DNA from: Stenogyne calaminthoides
Taxonomy: Eukaryota > Streptophyta > Magnoliopsida > Lamiales > Lamiaceae
Length of the DNA: 64,000 bases
Assembly: GCA_037126765.1 (NCBI GenBank)
Contig: JBBCBC010000007.1
Location: 21,771,667 to 21,835,666, forward strand
Reading direction: 5' to 3'
Shown here piece after piece: positions 35,837 to 46,556 of this stretch (its first letter is position 1; each line of letters begins with the position of its first letter). The translations under genes and the position numbers were made by a program. The notes under the pieces are model-generated. The model had not been told where the DNA came from. It ran no database searches and saw only the letters and a program-made list of their open reading frames with translations.

Positions 35837-35958
35837 TTTTCCGATCTCTTGAAAAATAAAAGGTTTCAAACAAATAAGAACGATTCAGATAGACCACAAG
35901 TATTTTTTGAAAATAAAACTTTGGTCAACACAAAGCCAGTGGTCAAGTTGAACCACCG

Positions 35959-35970
35959 CTTTGATACCAC
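35959..35970 (-). other. Primer-binding site of copia B
   Basis: TGGTATCAAAGC on the minus strand, two bases from the 5' LTR end. It is an initiator tRNA-Met-type site. Confidence 0.9.
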
Positions 35971-35971
35971 T

Positions 35972-37749
35972 TGTTGGTCGGTGCAAAACGAAGTCTTACG
36001 TGTATGGGGGAATATGGCGTGTTGGTGTTTTTAAAACTTTTTTTCTCATCGAGGTCACTTTGGGTCGATAATCTCGAAGATTCGGTTCGAGAAGCACAGA
36101 TCGCCTCGAGTCAAAAGTCTCTTGAGACGGTGATCCCGAAGCCTTTCGAAACCTCGGATAATCCCAACCGAGTCTCGAGTGTCAGAGATCCCGAGTTGCT
36201 TGGATCGAGATAACTAACTTATTGAACCCTCGTAAGAAAATGCGTTCGGTTTGGTAACTATCTGTTCTAGCTACTTTCGGTTGTCTTGAATGGTTGGCCC
36301 TTAGTTTATACTCGTTTTTAAGCTGCGCGAAAACCTTCTTTTATGAAATAGTGATTAGGCTGTGATTCACTTATGCAACTTCTGAGCTTTCTGACTACCT
36401 CGTAGTTTACTTACTCAACTCGGCCCTGAGTTTTCTGACTACACCACGTAGTTTACTTACTCAACCCGACGTTGAGCTTTCTGACTACCTCCGTAGTTTA
36501 CTTACTCAATCACACACAAGCTTTCAGACTACCCCTGTAGCTTACTAACTCCTCCGCTAGAGTTTTCTGACTACTCCGCGTAGTTTACTAACTCTTTACT
36601 ACACTTCTCACCAACAAACACACTCCAACTACCTTCACAAGGGTTTGGGGTTTCTTGGTTGGTTTCCAACTAGGATGATATATCCTTTACAATGAAGCAC
36701 AATGCAAAGGGTTAGGATATCTCGACTAAGTTTTGGATAATTCTTATCAAGCTAGGCTTAGTATAGTGAGCTCTCTTCAATATTGAAGCACTTGGGAAAT
36801 TCTAAGTTTTTCGAGTGCTTTTAACTTTTACAAGAATAGGCTTGAGCTCTTAAGTTGCGTATAAATTTCCCGTAGCCTTACAATGTAGAGGGTCACCAGT
36901 ATTTATAGGCATACACCAAGGTTACTCTTGAAAACTATCCGTTGGAGAGAACTGACCGTGAGTTCCCTCTTGTGGTGTGTGAAACGGCTATATTTAGGGT
37001 TTGAAACTCCCGAACACTTCCTAGGCAATAGCCTTCCATGTAGCCGGTCTTCACTTTTTGCAGTCTGGAACTTTTGTACATCTGACATCCTTTTTTGAGA
37101 GAGACATCCTTTGTCGATTGTCGGTATGGTACAGTTTTGTCTTCTTCTTTTTGACTTTTGTCTCCAGTTAAAGGTAAACACCTTCAACGGCTCTTTTTGG
37201 TTACAAACTCTGAGTTTGATATAACCTTAACAACACTTCGACTTAGTTCCTTTTATGCGCATTTGAATGTCTTGGCGAGATATCTAACTTTCTAAGGAAT
37301 CGCGATCTTCAAGATTGCATCCTTGAGATAGATATATTGATTGCCTCGGAACATTGAGGTTCATCTTGAGCATTGATTACCTCACCGATTCTTGAGAATT
37401 ACGTGCCTTGATATTCTTGATCTTTAGTTTCTCGGTCTTGATCTTTTGTGTCTTGAGTCTTACGAGTCTTGTGGTCTTTCGAGTCTTGAGGTCTTACGAA
37501 TCTTTGTAGTATATCTTGACCGATGTCTTTGAGTCTTCTCATTTGAGTCTTCATTTTACTCGGTATCCATCGAGTCTTGAGAACTATCACGAACTATATC
37601 TGCTGACTATACATTCTGCAGATAACATCCTGAATAATCTAAAAATTGAATCCTGACTCAACTATCAAGATCATTCTGAACATGTCATACTCAGGGGTTT
37701 TGGGATCTAATCAAAATCATAAATCTTTATTAAAATTCATCTCCCAACA
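35972..37749 (-). repeat. 5' LTR of copia B (1778 bp)
   Basis: The ends mirror the 3' LTR, and CCAAG follows at 37750-37754. Between 37218 and 37595 every CAG/CTG present in the other LTR is missing here, although the bases between are the same. From about 37600 to the end the two LTRs are again nearly identical, with CTG sites intact. A TATA box lies at 36900-36907 (minus strand). Confidence 0.92.
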
Positions 37750-37754
37750 CCAAG

Positions 37755-40700
37755 TAATCGATATGCGGCATTGGGAAATTATCTTTCGGGCATGCCTTGT
37801 TTAAATCAGTAAAATCAATACATAGTCTCCAAGATCCATTAGACTTGCGGACGAGCACAGGGTTCGCAAGCCATCTTGGGCATTTTACTTCTCGAATCAG
37901 TTTATTGTCGAGCAACTTTTTGATTTCACTATTCATTGTCGCATACTTTTCCGGACTGAACTTTCTGAGCTTCTGAATTACTGGAGTTTGTGCTGGATCA
38001 AGGTTGAGGGAATGGCATGCTTGTTTAGGATTTATGCCAACCATGTCCTTCTGCGACCATGCGAACACATCCAAGTTTGCTTGAAGATAAGCAATCATTT
38101 TTGTTCGAATTGGTTCAGGTAATTCCGAACCAATGAACACTTCTAACTCAGGTCTGTTCGGGTCGATGTTGATAGACTCCAATTGTTCGACAGGTGTTGC
38201 TCGCTTCCTTTTTTGTTTCCACCGAGGATCTTGGATCGACCCCCGGTGTTCGTCATCAACCTCCATAGGTTCAAAACCTATGCGAGGTTCTAGGTCCAGT
38301 TGCTCGTTTGGCGGATCAATATTCATTAGGTCTGGGAGATCCGGAACATAAGTCAGCATCCTGGACCCTGTGTTCGCAGGTTGTGTGTTCGCACAGGGAG
38401 GTGTGTTCGTCAAACTTGTGCTCGTCAAAGGACTTTTTGGCAGCGTATTTGCTCATTGACTTGACTCTCCGATCTCCCATGTTTGCTCCATCATGTTAAC
38501 GATATTTTGCTTTTCTGGTACACATGATAGCAAACAATCTCGAGCTTTCTTTTGATCTCCTTTTACACTACCTGTTCCATCTTGTGTTGGAAATTTGACA
38601 CAATAGTAATACGTAGAACAAGCCGCTTTAAATTCCTGAATAAACGGGCGACCTAGAAACCCATTATAAGTAGACGGAGCATCGACGATTACAAAATCTA
38701 GCATTCTAGTTCGTCGGATCTCCGGATTTAGAGTTGATTCTAACTCGACTCCTAACCTAATCATACCATAGGGTCGGGTTACAGATTCCCCAAAACCCAT
38801 AATGGTATGATCACACGGTTCAATATAACTTCTCAAATCCCCAACTTGCTTTTCCATTTGGTGCAGAGTGTTGACGAACAGAATGTTCGCATAAGCTCCG
38901 GTATCAACCAGGAGGCGGTGCACCTTCAACCCGAGGAGACGAGCACTGATGGTTAAGGAGTCATTGTGGGGAGTGATTATACCGTCGAGATCGTCTTCTG
39001 AAAACATAATTTGGTGTGAGGGTGGCGTGCTAGCTGATGTGCTCGCCACCTTCACCTGATGAATGCTTTGCAAAGCACGCATCTCCATCTTCTTACGTCT
39101 GTTCGATAATGTTGGTGCCTGGAAACATCCACCCACTGGACCATATTCAGGACGTATCATGTGGATCTCTTGACTTTCTCGACCTCTACCCACAGTAGGA
39201 GGTTCTCTTTTGGGTAATTCAGACCTCTTACGTGATTCTTCGGGGTCACTGTCAGATGTTTGTTCGGCTTTACGCTTACCCCTTCGGTCTTCAGTTTTTT
39301 CTGTTCGGGAGCTTCTGTTCGCTGGCTTTTTTAGGAATTGGGTAAGACGATTATCTTCGTATAGCTTCCAAAGTTGGCGAAGTAAATCACGACAATCTTC
39401 TGTATTGTGCCCGATGTACTCGTGATAGTTACAATATTTGGAAGCATTAAGCCGATGCTTGTCCATTATGATTCTTCGAGGCCTATCTAACATATCCCGA
39501 TCTTTGATTTGGTTGAAAATTGTTTCTGCTGAAACGCCCAAAAGACTTCGTAGGGCGTTTGCTTCTGCTCTTTCTTCGAATGGTTTGAAAGAGCCTGGGG
39601 GTTTGTACCCCCCTTCATTCATTATTTTCTTCCCAAAAACTTTCTTAGTTGTGGGTTTCTGACTCAATCGTGATTAGGCGAGCAATTTGGCTGCTCGCTC
39701 TCGGAATTCTGAATATGTGTTCGGTCAGTCTTGATGCATGGCTTTCCACATGTCAGTATTCAGGGTCAGGTCCCCGACCACCGCGAGGATCTTGGCATCC
39801 TCTTCAACTGGGGCCTCATCATACAAACATTTATCAAATCTTTCGATGTATGCTCGATCAGACTCACCTCTTAGTTGGGAAAAATGCGCCAACCTTTGTT
39901 TTGGCGCCGGACGAGCACACATAGATGAGAAATTGGACAGGAATTGTTGTCCCAATTGAGCGAAAGATGTGATGGACGCGGCGGGCAAAGTAGAGAACCA
40001 TCTATGTGCCCGATCACCCAAAGTCATGGGGAATGATCGGCATTGCGTCGCGTCTGTGGCTCCCATGTCGATCATAAAGTCTGAGTATTTGCTGAGATGG
40101 ACATGTGGGTCTGACTCAGCATCAAACATGGGGATTGGTGGTCGGGTCTTAGCCACTTTCTCTTGTATTTCAGCCGCCATGATCGCCAGTGATAGTGGCG
40201 AGCAGGGTATTGTGCTCGCCCGAGGGTGGCCTTTGGTCGAGGCCAAGTCGGCCTGTAAGCCCTCGATGGCTTTCTGCGTTTCCGCAAATTTTGTGGAATT
40301 GACAGACTTGGATCGAGGCTGTTTCCCATCATGAGGACCCAGTGGGTCATGGTCGTGATGGGGCAGTCCCCCTTTCCAAGTTCGTCCTTGACTACCCAAT
40401 CGATGATGGATAGACAATTTTGTTCCTGCCAATTTTTGTTCTGCATGCGGATGATCGTGAGGATCTGAATGTGCGGGCATGTTTATCGGTTGTTCCTTCC
40501 CTGGATCCTGTCGCCTATTATTGCCGATTCGGTCTTTGGCGGAGAGCCTCAAATGTCCAAACACTGATGGTCTAGACCCTTGAGGCTGTTCGTCATCGGA
40601 CGTATCATCAACTTTTTTGTTAGCCCGCTTCGTAGCTTTCTTTTTAACTTGCTCGCTATCAGGTGTATGCGAGCGTCGATCTTCATCTTCTTGAGTTTTT

Positions 40701-40909
40701 TATTTGGCCAACTCTTTTTCGGCCCTCTCTTTCTGTGCTCGTAGCAAGAAAGCGATGGCTTTCGTTGTGGCCGCTGGATCATTGGCTATATCCTCAAGAT
40801 TAATAGTCTCCACTGTCTGATCTTTGTGAGGCTGGCGCTGAGCCTCTTTCCGGTCGTGAGGTCGACTTTGTCCCGACCTCTCTGTTTGTGTATTCCTAGA
40901 TTGAGGCAT
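37755..40909 (-). pseudogene. Gypsy gag-protease-RT (5' part of the polyprotein)
   Basis: From ATG 40909 (MPQSRNTQ). A charged N-terminus with a frameshift near 40700 leads to gag (WFSTLPAASITSFAQLGQQF, about 40020), a knuckle CNYHEYIGHNTEDC (about 39440), aspartic protease LLVDTGAYANILF (about 38900) and the RT start (NPKQACHSLNL, VRKSNGSWRLCIDFTDLN, to about 37755). From 40564 to 37755 the same frame is kept, with three in-frame stops (about 39722, 39683 and 38453). The element therefore encoded one fused gag-pol ORF and has decayed mainly by point mutation. Cut by copia B at the HIDYLV codons. Confidence 0.9.
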
Positions 40910-40972
40910 TATATTTCTTTTTTTTTGCCTCGGCTTACTACAGGTTTGTGTATGGGTTGGTTTTTTGGTACC

Positions 40973-40989
40973 CCTCCTTCTAGCGCCAA
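40973..40989 (-). other. Probable primer-binding site of the gypsy element
   Basis: On the minus strand the LTR end is followed after 1-2 bases by TTGGCGCTAGAAGGAGG. The TGGCGC start is common among plant gypsy primer-binding sites. I cannot assign the tRNA with confidence. Confidence 0.6.
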
Positions 40990-40990
40990 T

Positions 40991-42068
40991 TGTCGCGAGT
41001 CGTTTTATCTGGAGAATATTATGTGGCTAATTCGGTAACAACTCACAAACAAAATATGCACGTGTAAAATATACTGTAAATAAGATGAATTTGTTGACCC
41101 AGTTCGTCAAAAAATGACTACTCTGGGGGCATACCAAGCCAGGGATGTAGTATTGCGAGTTTTACACATACAATATTTGATACATCTCATGAAGATGAAT
41201 CGTTATGGATGAAGATGATTTGGAGAATTGGTATACGAGTGCTAGGGTTTCTGTATGCATAGATGAACTCTCGGATTTTTCTATACCTCGCCTCTCTAGG
41301 AATTTTTTTTGTAACCTGTCTCTTGTTGTTTTTTCTTCCATTTATAGCACTCCGACAAGCATGAGCTGGGTTGGCAAGCATGAACTGGAGACCCCGAGCC
41401 ATGCAAAACTCTTGTGATGCTGCCACCTTTCCAACTCCGTCTTCTAGACTGACCTTTGCTTTTGCTTGTCTATATGACACTCTTTTGGTCGTCCAAATCA
41501 ATCTTTTGCTCGGCTGCATGCTTTGTTCGCCCCTTTAACCATGTCAGTTTCATGCTGGAATATTGCCCTCATCGAGCATATCTGAGTTCTTCAGGTCGTC
41601 TGAGCTCTCAGGTCATCTGAGCCTTGGGGATGTCTGTGCCCTTAGGATGTATGAGTATCGAGCATACTGACCCCTCAGGATGTCTAAGTCTTCAAGATGT
41701 CTGAGCATCGAGCATACTGACCCCTCAGGATGTCTGAGTCTTCAGAATATCTGAGCATCGAGCATACTGACCCTCAGGATATCTGAGTTGCGAGCATACT
41801 GATCCCTCAGGATAGTCTGAGCATTTAGGCTGTCTGAGTCCTCAGACTTGTTCGTGGCCTCAGACTTGTCTGAGCCCTCAGGTTGGTCTGAGTCCTCTTG
41901 ACTTAGCTCATTTGATTCCTTCTTTCCTGATTCTGAGTGGCGAGTATGTTTGCTTTGGTTGGCAAGAGGCGAGCACACTTGTCCATCGGGCATGATTATT
42001 TTAATGAATATTACACGTGTCACTCTTACGTGTTCGATTAATGCTGAATTAATATATCGAACACAACA
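40991..42068 (-). repeat. 5' LTR of the gypsy element (1078 bp)
   Basis: Starts TGTTGTGTTCG (at 42068) and ends GCGACA (at 40991), followed by ATATT. Near-identical to 14600-15727. A TATAAAT box is at 41340-41346 (minus strand). ORFs in it have near-copies in the other LTR and are not genes. Confidence 0.92.
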
Positions 42069-42594
42069 ATATTATTCCTGGACGGAGGGAGTAATTTATA
42101 AGTTTCATATTGAAAATAACACAATAGAATCATAAATAATATTATACAATACAATTTTAAATTTAAAATACTAAAATTTAAAATAGGAATGATATAAATT
42201 AAGGTTAAGTTTTAAATTAAATTAAAAATAAAATAAAAACCAGTTCTATCCGGTTCAACCGGTTTATCGATTTTGACCATTTTTTCGATTTTGGCCGATT
42301 TTTTCCGATTCAACCATAAAAACGGTTTTTTGAGGGTAATTAAACCGATTTTATGGCCGATTTTCGGTTCAAGCGGTGAACAGGAAACCGGCCGGTTCAA
42401 CCCGCTTCTGAAAACACTGGATTGTATTATACATAACATATTATTTTATTAATTTAAAGCACTATCTCAAGGGACTATCTCACGTGAAACACTTAATATT
42501 CTTCAAAAATGAAAAATTAGTCAAATTATTTGATAAATTTATAAATGGTTGATCATATAGTATTAAATTTAAATATATCGCACAATAATATATA

Positions 42595-43191
42595 TTCACT
42601 CGTTCCCGAATTAAATGTATCATTTTGCCCTAAAGTTCCGTTCCAAATAATTAGATACATCGTCACCTAAAAACGACAATAGAGCAACTCAATCACTTTA
42701 TATTATTCCCTATAAAACATCACAAATTTATACCACGTGACATTACTTTTCTCATAATAAAAGCAACTTTGTCTCATTTAATTTACATCATATGTTAATA
42801 CTTTAAATTCAAGGTCTAGTGTGAAAAATTTCGTGTATGAAAATTTATAAAATTGCCCTAAATCAACCATCTACACCCTAAACACTAAATAATGAACCCT
42901 AAATTATGACATATTCGGGCCGGGTGAACTATGAACCACTTGGGCCGAGTGAACCATGAACCACTTAATTTTGTCTTACCTTCACCAATTACAGAATTTG
43001 ATTGTAAATTAAAGTTTTTTCATGTATGGAAATTTTCATACTAGACTTTGTCTAAATTCAATTCTCATCAAAAATCATATTTATCTTCCATATTAAATAA
43101 CTCACGTATAAAACTCCTGCAAATATTAAATAACATATTTAACGTGTCATAAAAAAATTGATTTACAGTATCTAATTCGAGACAGATGGAG
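42595..43191. mobile_element. Stowaway-like MITE carrying a second MITE
   Basis: The ends TTCACTCGTTCCCGAATTA (left) and TCTAATTCGAGACAGATGGA (right) are imperfect inverted repeats of the CTCCCTCCGTCCC type, flanked by TA (42593-42594 and 43192-43193). About 360 bp once the inner element (42810-43050) is removed. No coding capacity. Confidence 0.62.
42810..43050. mobile_element. 241-bp hAT-like MITE nested in the previous one
   Basis: The termini CAAGGTCTAGTGTGAAAA and, inverted, CAAAGTCTAGTATGAAAA start a roughly 34-bp imperfect terminal inverted repeat. The flanks TTTAAATT (42802-42809) and TCTAAATT (43051-43058) match at 7 of 8 positions, consistent with an 8-bp duplication. Family assignment rests on the duplication length only. 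Confidence 0.6.
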
Positions 43192-43243
43192 TATATTCTA
43201 ATAGGTTTCAGCGACCTTGATCCTAGTAGAAGGGCCTAATATT

Positions 43244-44030
43244 ACATACTATTATTAGCATATCCTCCTTACATTTATTTATCAATCTTTTTGCTCCTGC
43301 ATGACACTCTTCAATTCTCACAATTTCAATTTCTAATTTTCTCAGAGTTTACATTTTTTTTTCTAACTAAATGTAATTTTACCTTAACAACCCTTAATTT
43401 CTAATTTTTAAATTATTTGACTATTTTTTACTTATTTTTTATTTTTAGTTATATTTTCTAGATCTAATTAATGTTATTTAACCACCCTAAAAAAATCACT
43501 GTTGCTTCTCTTCGTTGTTCTTTTATTCTTTTGCATATTTAATTTTGAAAATTTTCAAATCCAAGTATATCTTAAAATACCATAATTTTAGTTCAGGAAT
43601 TATTCTACCTAATTTAATTTAATAAAATATAAAATAATTAATCTAATTTTTTTTTTAATCCTGACTACTAACTAGTCCCCTAACATCTATTTACCAATAT
43701 TATCTCTCCCACATGGCACATCTTAATTCTTCTAATTCAAATCTCTAATTTTCTCATTATTTTGCATTTTTATATTTCCATAACCACCCTAAATTCTAAT
43801 TTTCTAATTATTTTGCTAATTTTCAATTTTAAGTTATATTTTCTAAATCTAATTAATGTTAACCACCCCCAAAAAATCATTGTTGCTTCTCTTCGTCGTT
43901 CTTTTATTTTTTTCGCATTTTTAGTTTAAAATTTTCAAAATCTAATTTAACTTAAAATACCTAAATTTTTAGTTGAAGAATTAATTATTCTACATAATTT
44001 AATAATATATAAGGTAATTGATCTAAACTA
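43244..44030. repeat. Diverged tandem duplication, about 410-bp period
   Basis: The segments 43244-43655 and 43656-44030 share an ordered set of matches, for example CTAATTTTCTCA (43332 and 43747), ATTAATGTTA followed by ACCACCC, and GTTGCTTCTCTTCGT. AT-rich and non-coding; origin unknown. Confidence 0.65.
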
Positions 44031-44340
44031 TTACTCCCTCCGTTCTGTTTTTTATTGCTCAAGCCAAAACGACACGGATTTTATGGATGATTTGTTCATT
44101 TCTACAGAATGTGACAAAAGGTAAATATTTTATGTGTAATTTTTTTTTTGATCGGAATTTTATGTGTAATTATTAATGACTATGATATGTAATTTAAAGA
44201 CGTATGTAGAAGGTTTGTTAGAGAATTTTTTTATCTTTCATGAAATGTAAAAACTAAATAAAGATATCTATTTATGAATTTTAAGGGAAAAAATGAAGGG
44301 ATTTTTTAAAAAAATCCGCGTATTTGCGAGACAACGGATT
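44031..44340. mobile_element. Decayed Stowaway-like MITE (left end only)
   Basis: TACTCCCTCCGTTCTG at about 44030 is a good Stowaway-type terminus next to TA. The expected right end is not clean: near 44330 only GAGACAACGGATTAG remains, resembling a mutated terminus. Confidence 0.4.
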
Positions 44341-44697
44341 AGTTATTATATAATTACTCTCTTTGTGAGACTATGCGCGAGGCGTGTCAATAAAGTTTAT
44401 GAATTTTAAAAATTCAAAGAATTCGTAAGTAAACAAATAAATTGATAAATGAGATACACTTTCACTTGCGCAAAGAGTGAGTTTCATGTACATTTATGTG
44501 GACTTCATAGTGTATTTTAAAATTATGCAACTTGTTATAATAGTTGCACAATTCAATATAAATAAGTTATATATTTTAATATAATAAATTATATGATTTT
44601 AAAATACACTGTAAGTGCAGGTGTACTTAGATGCATTGCAGCAACAAAACTACGGCAAAATGTTGAATGTTGTCCAACACTTTATTACTCATCAATT
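44341..44697. other. AT-rich spacer with one hairpin
   Basis: No gene seen. A perfect 15-bp inverted repeat, AGTGTATTTTAAAAT (44509-44523) and its complement (44596-44610), encloses 72 bp and could form a hairpin. The rest is simple AT-rich sequence. Confidence 0.55.
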
Positions 44698-45646
44698 CAG
44701 TGGCGGACCCAGGATTTTAAAATCGGGGGTGCAATCGATTTTTTGGGTTCTAGGGTTGAGTAGGTCTTTAGTGTACCAAGTGCACCTACAACTTAAATGT
44801 ATTTTTAAAACGTGTAACTAGTTTTTCTGAAACGTTCAACTTGTTTTATACTGAACGAGTTAAACGTTTCAGTGTAAATAAATTGAACGTTTTAAACAAA
44901 TAAATTGCACATTTAAAAATACACTTAAATTACACGGTACACTTGATATGTATAAGACTTTGCTTTTGGTCTTTGGTCTCACATTTTCTAACTAAATTAT
45001 AGTACAAAATAAAAATACAATCATATATATATATATATATAAACTACAATTTTACAAAATATTTACTATTACAAAATATAATAAAACATAATCAATTTAT
45101 CACCATCAATATCATCAAATAACTCAATAATCTAATTAAATATAAATTTCACATATAAATGAAAAAATATTACAAAACCTAATCAATTACTAAATATGAC
45201 CAAATTAACTTAAAAATCTACTTAAATAAACTTAAGATTTAAGAATTAAGAGTTAATAAAAGAAACAAAAAAAAAGGCGTCTATCATGTGTGAAAATAAG
45301 GGAGAAGAAGAAATATAACTTGATTATTTTTTTATTAAGATCAAACAGGGGTTGTGGCAAAATTATAATTTAAATTAAGTAAAATTAAATTGAGAAGATC
45401 TTGTTTGAAATATTGCACATTAGTGTTATGTGCAATACATCACAATCAATGCAAATTGGCTTAAAATTCGAGGACAAAGTGCTGGTCAGTCCAAGGGTAG
45501 GACGCGCAATGGGTTGTGGGCTTGAGGTTGGAATTAATATGTATTAATAAAAGGATATATTTATCAAATATATATTGTAGCCTAGTGGTTTAGGTTTGTT
45601 GTTAATGTATTTAGTTGCAAGTTCAAATCTTACTGAACACATAATT

Positions 45647-45868
45647 TTATTTTATTTTTTTGGTCAATTTTTTGTGTGTTACTACATCTATGTATAAATG
45701 TTACTACATTGTCATATTGAATTTTATTTATTTTTTGTTAATTTTTTGTGTGTTATTACATCTATGTATAAGTGTTACTACATTGTTATATTAAATTTTA
45801 TTTATTTTTTGTTAAATTTTTGTGTGTTACTACATCTATATATAAGTGTTATTACATTGTTATATTGA
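45647..45868. repeat. 74-bp tandem repeat, three units
   Basis: GTTACTACATCTATGTATA-like sequence recurs with 74-bp spacing (45681, 45755, 45829), each followed by GTTACTACATTGTTATATT or a close variant and a T-rich run. Confidence 0.8.
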
Positions 45869-46493
45869 AAAAACTTCATATCTTACGTAACACTTAATAA
45901 AACATATCGTAACACATAAATATTCATAACGTAACATGGGTCACATGGTAACACATTATTATTCATATGGTAACACATGCGTATTCACATAGTATTACGA
46001 CGATATATGAACAGTGTTACATATTACTAAAAAAACACGTGTTACTACATGAACAAAAAGTGTTACCATATAAAGAAAAACGTGTTACCACATAAATAAA
46101 ACCAGTACAAGCGCGAAAAGAAATTTCAGTCCAAAATTATAGATTTAAAGAACAACTTGATGTGTTACTACATGAACAAAAGGAGTGTTACCATATGAGC
46201 AAAAGAGTGTTACTACATGAAAAAAAAAAAAGACAACGAAAAAAAAAAAATCTTCAGTCCAAAATTACAGATTTACAGAAAATAGAAATAGTGCAGAAGG
46301 ATCTGAAAAACTGCTTCACAAAACCATAAGAAATCACTTGTAAAATTGCGAGGATGAGAAAATTGAAGAAAACAAAAAGAATATGGAAGAGATAGAAAAA
46401 AGGAAGAACAAGAGAAGAAAAGAAAAATCCTAGATACGCAACACCATCAAAATCAACGGCGATATGATCGCGTTTGTTGCAACGCGAGAAGAG

Positions 46494-46556
46494 GAAGAAG
46501 AAGAAGAAGAAGAAGAAGAAGAAGAAGAAGAAGAAGAAGAAGAAGAAGAAGAAGAA
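46494..46556. repeat. (GAA)21 microsatellite
   Basis: Uninterrupted GAA/AAG run of 63 bp. It creates low-complexity ORFs on both strands (poly-Leu on the minus strand), which are artefacts. Confidence 0.95.

Larger units (their letters stand above)
23603..37749 (-). mobile_element. Copia element B (SIRE/Maximus-like), inside gypsy RT
   Basis: A 14.1-kb Ty1/copia element with LTRs at 35972-37749 (5') and 23603-25382 (3'). It is flanked by the target duplication CCAAG (23598-23602 and 37750-37754). Primer-binding site, gag, pol, a 3' accessory ORF region and polypurine tract follow in order on the minus strand. The gag type, the GCSRHM-like protease region and the extra sequence after pol suggest the SIRE/Maximus lineage. 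Coding frames are heavily broken, partly in tracts where CAG/CTG sites look rewritten. Confidence 0.92.
14600..42068 (-). mobile_element. Tat-lineage Ty3/gypsy retrotransposon
   Basis: LTRs at 40991-42068 (5') and 14600-15727 (3') are flanked by the 5-bp duplication ATATT (14595-14599 and 42069-42073). Order on the minus strand: LTR, primer-binding site, gag-protease-RT (40909-37755), copia B insertion, rest of RT, RNase H, second RNase H and integrase (23602-20844), spacer, antisense gene (plus strand), polypurine tract, LTR. The extra RNase H, the CxxxHxxxxHxxxxC gag knuckle and the antisense gene before the 3' LTR are all known features of the Tat clade. Without B it is about 13.3 kb. Confidence 0.92.
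14337..42091. mobile_element. Stowaway (Tc1/mariner) MITE, second shell
   Basis: The left end CCCCCTCCGTCC (14337) and right end GGACGGAGGGAG (to 42091) are inverted and match the Stowaway terminal consensus. TA dinucleotides flank both (14335-14336 and 42092-42093). Without the gypsy insertion it is about 280 bp, a normal Stowaway size. Nearly all of it lies left of the gypsy element; only 18 bp remain on the right. Confidence 0.78.
14155..42419. mobile_element. hAT-type MITE, outermost shell of the nest
   Basis: The termini are inverted repeats: CAGTGTTTTCATAA at 14155 and TTCTGAAAACACTG ending at 42419. The flanking 8-mers are GTTTGTAT (14147-14154) and GATTGTAT (42420-42427), identical at 7 of 8 positions. 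CAGTG-type ends with an 8-bp duplication are hAT features. Without the inserted elements the shell is only about 0.5 kb, so it is non-autonomous. Both ends share GGTTCAACCGG-type subterminal sequence. Confidence 0.78.

Noticed and set aside
37218..37595. Repeat-induced point mutation or 5-methylcytosine deamination as the cause of the altered tract
   Set aside because: Those processes give C-to-T and G-to-A. Here the middle A/T of CAG/CTG changes or is lost and short indels occur, while CpG sites are not depleted.
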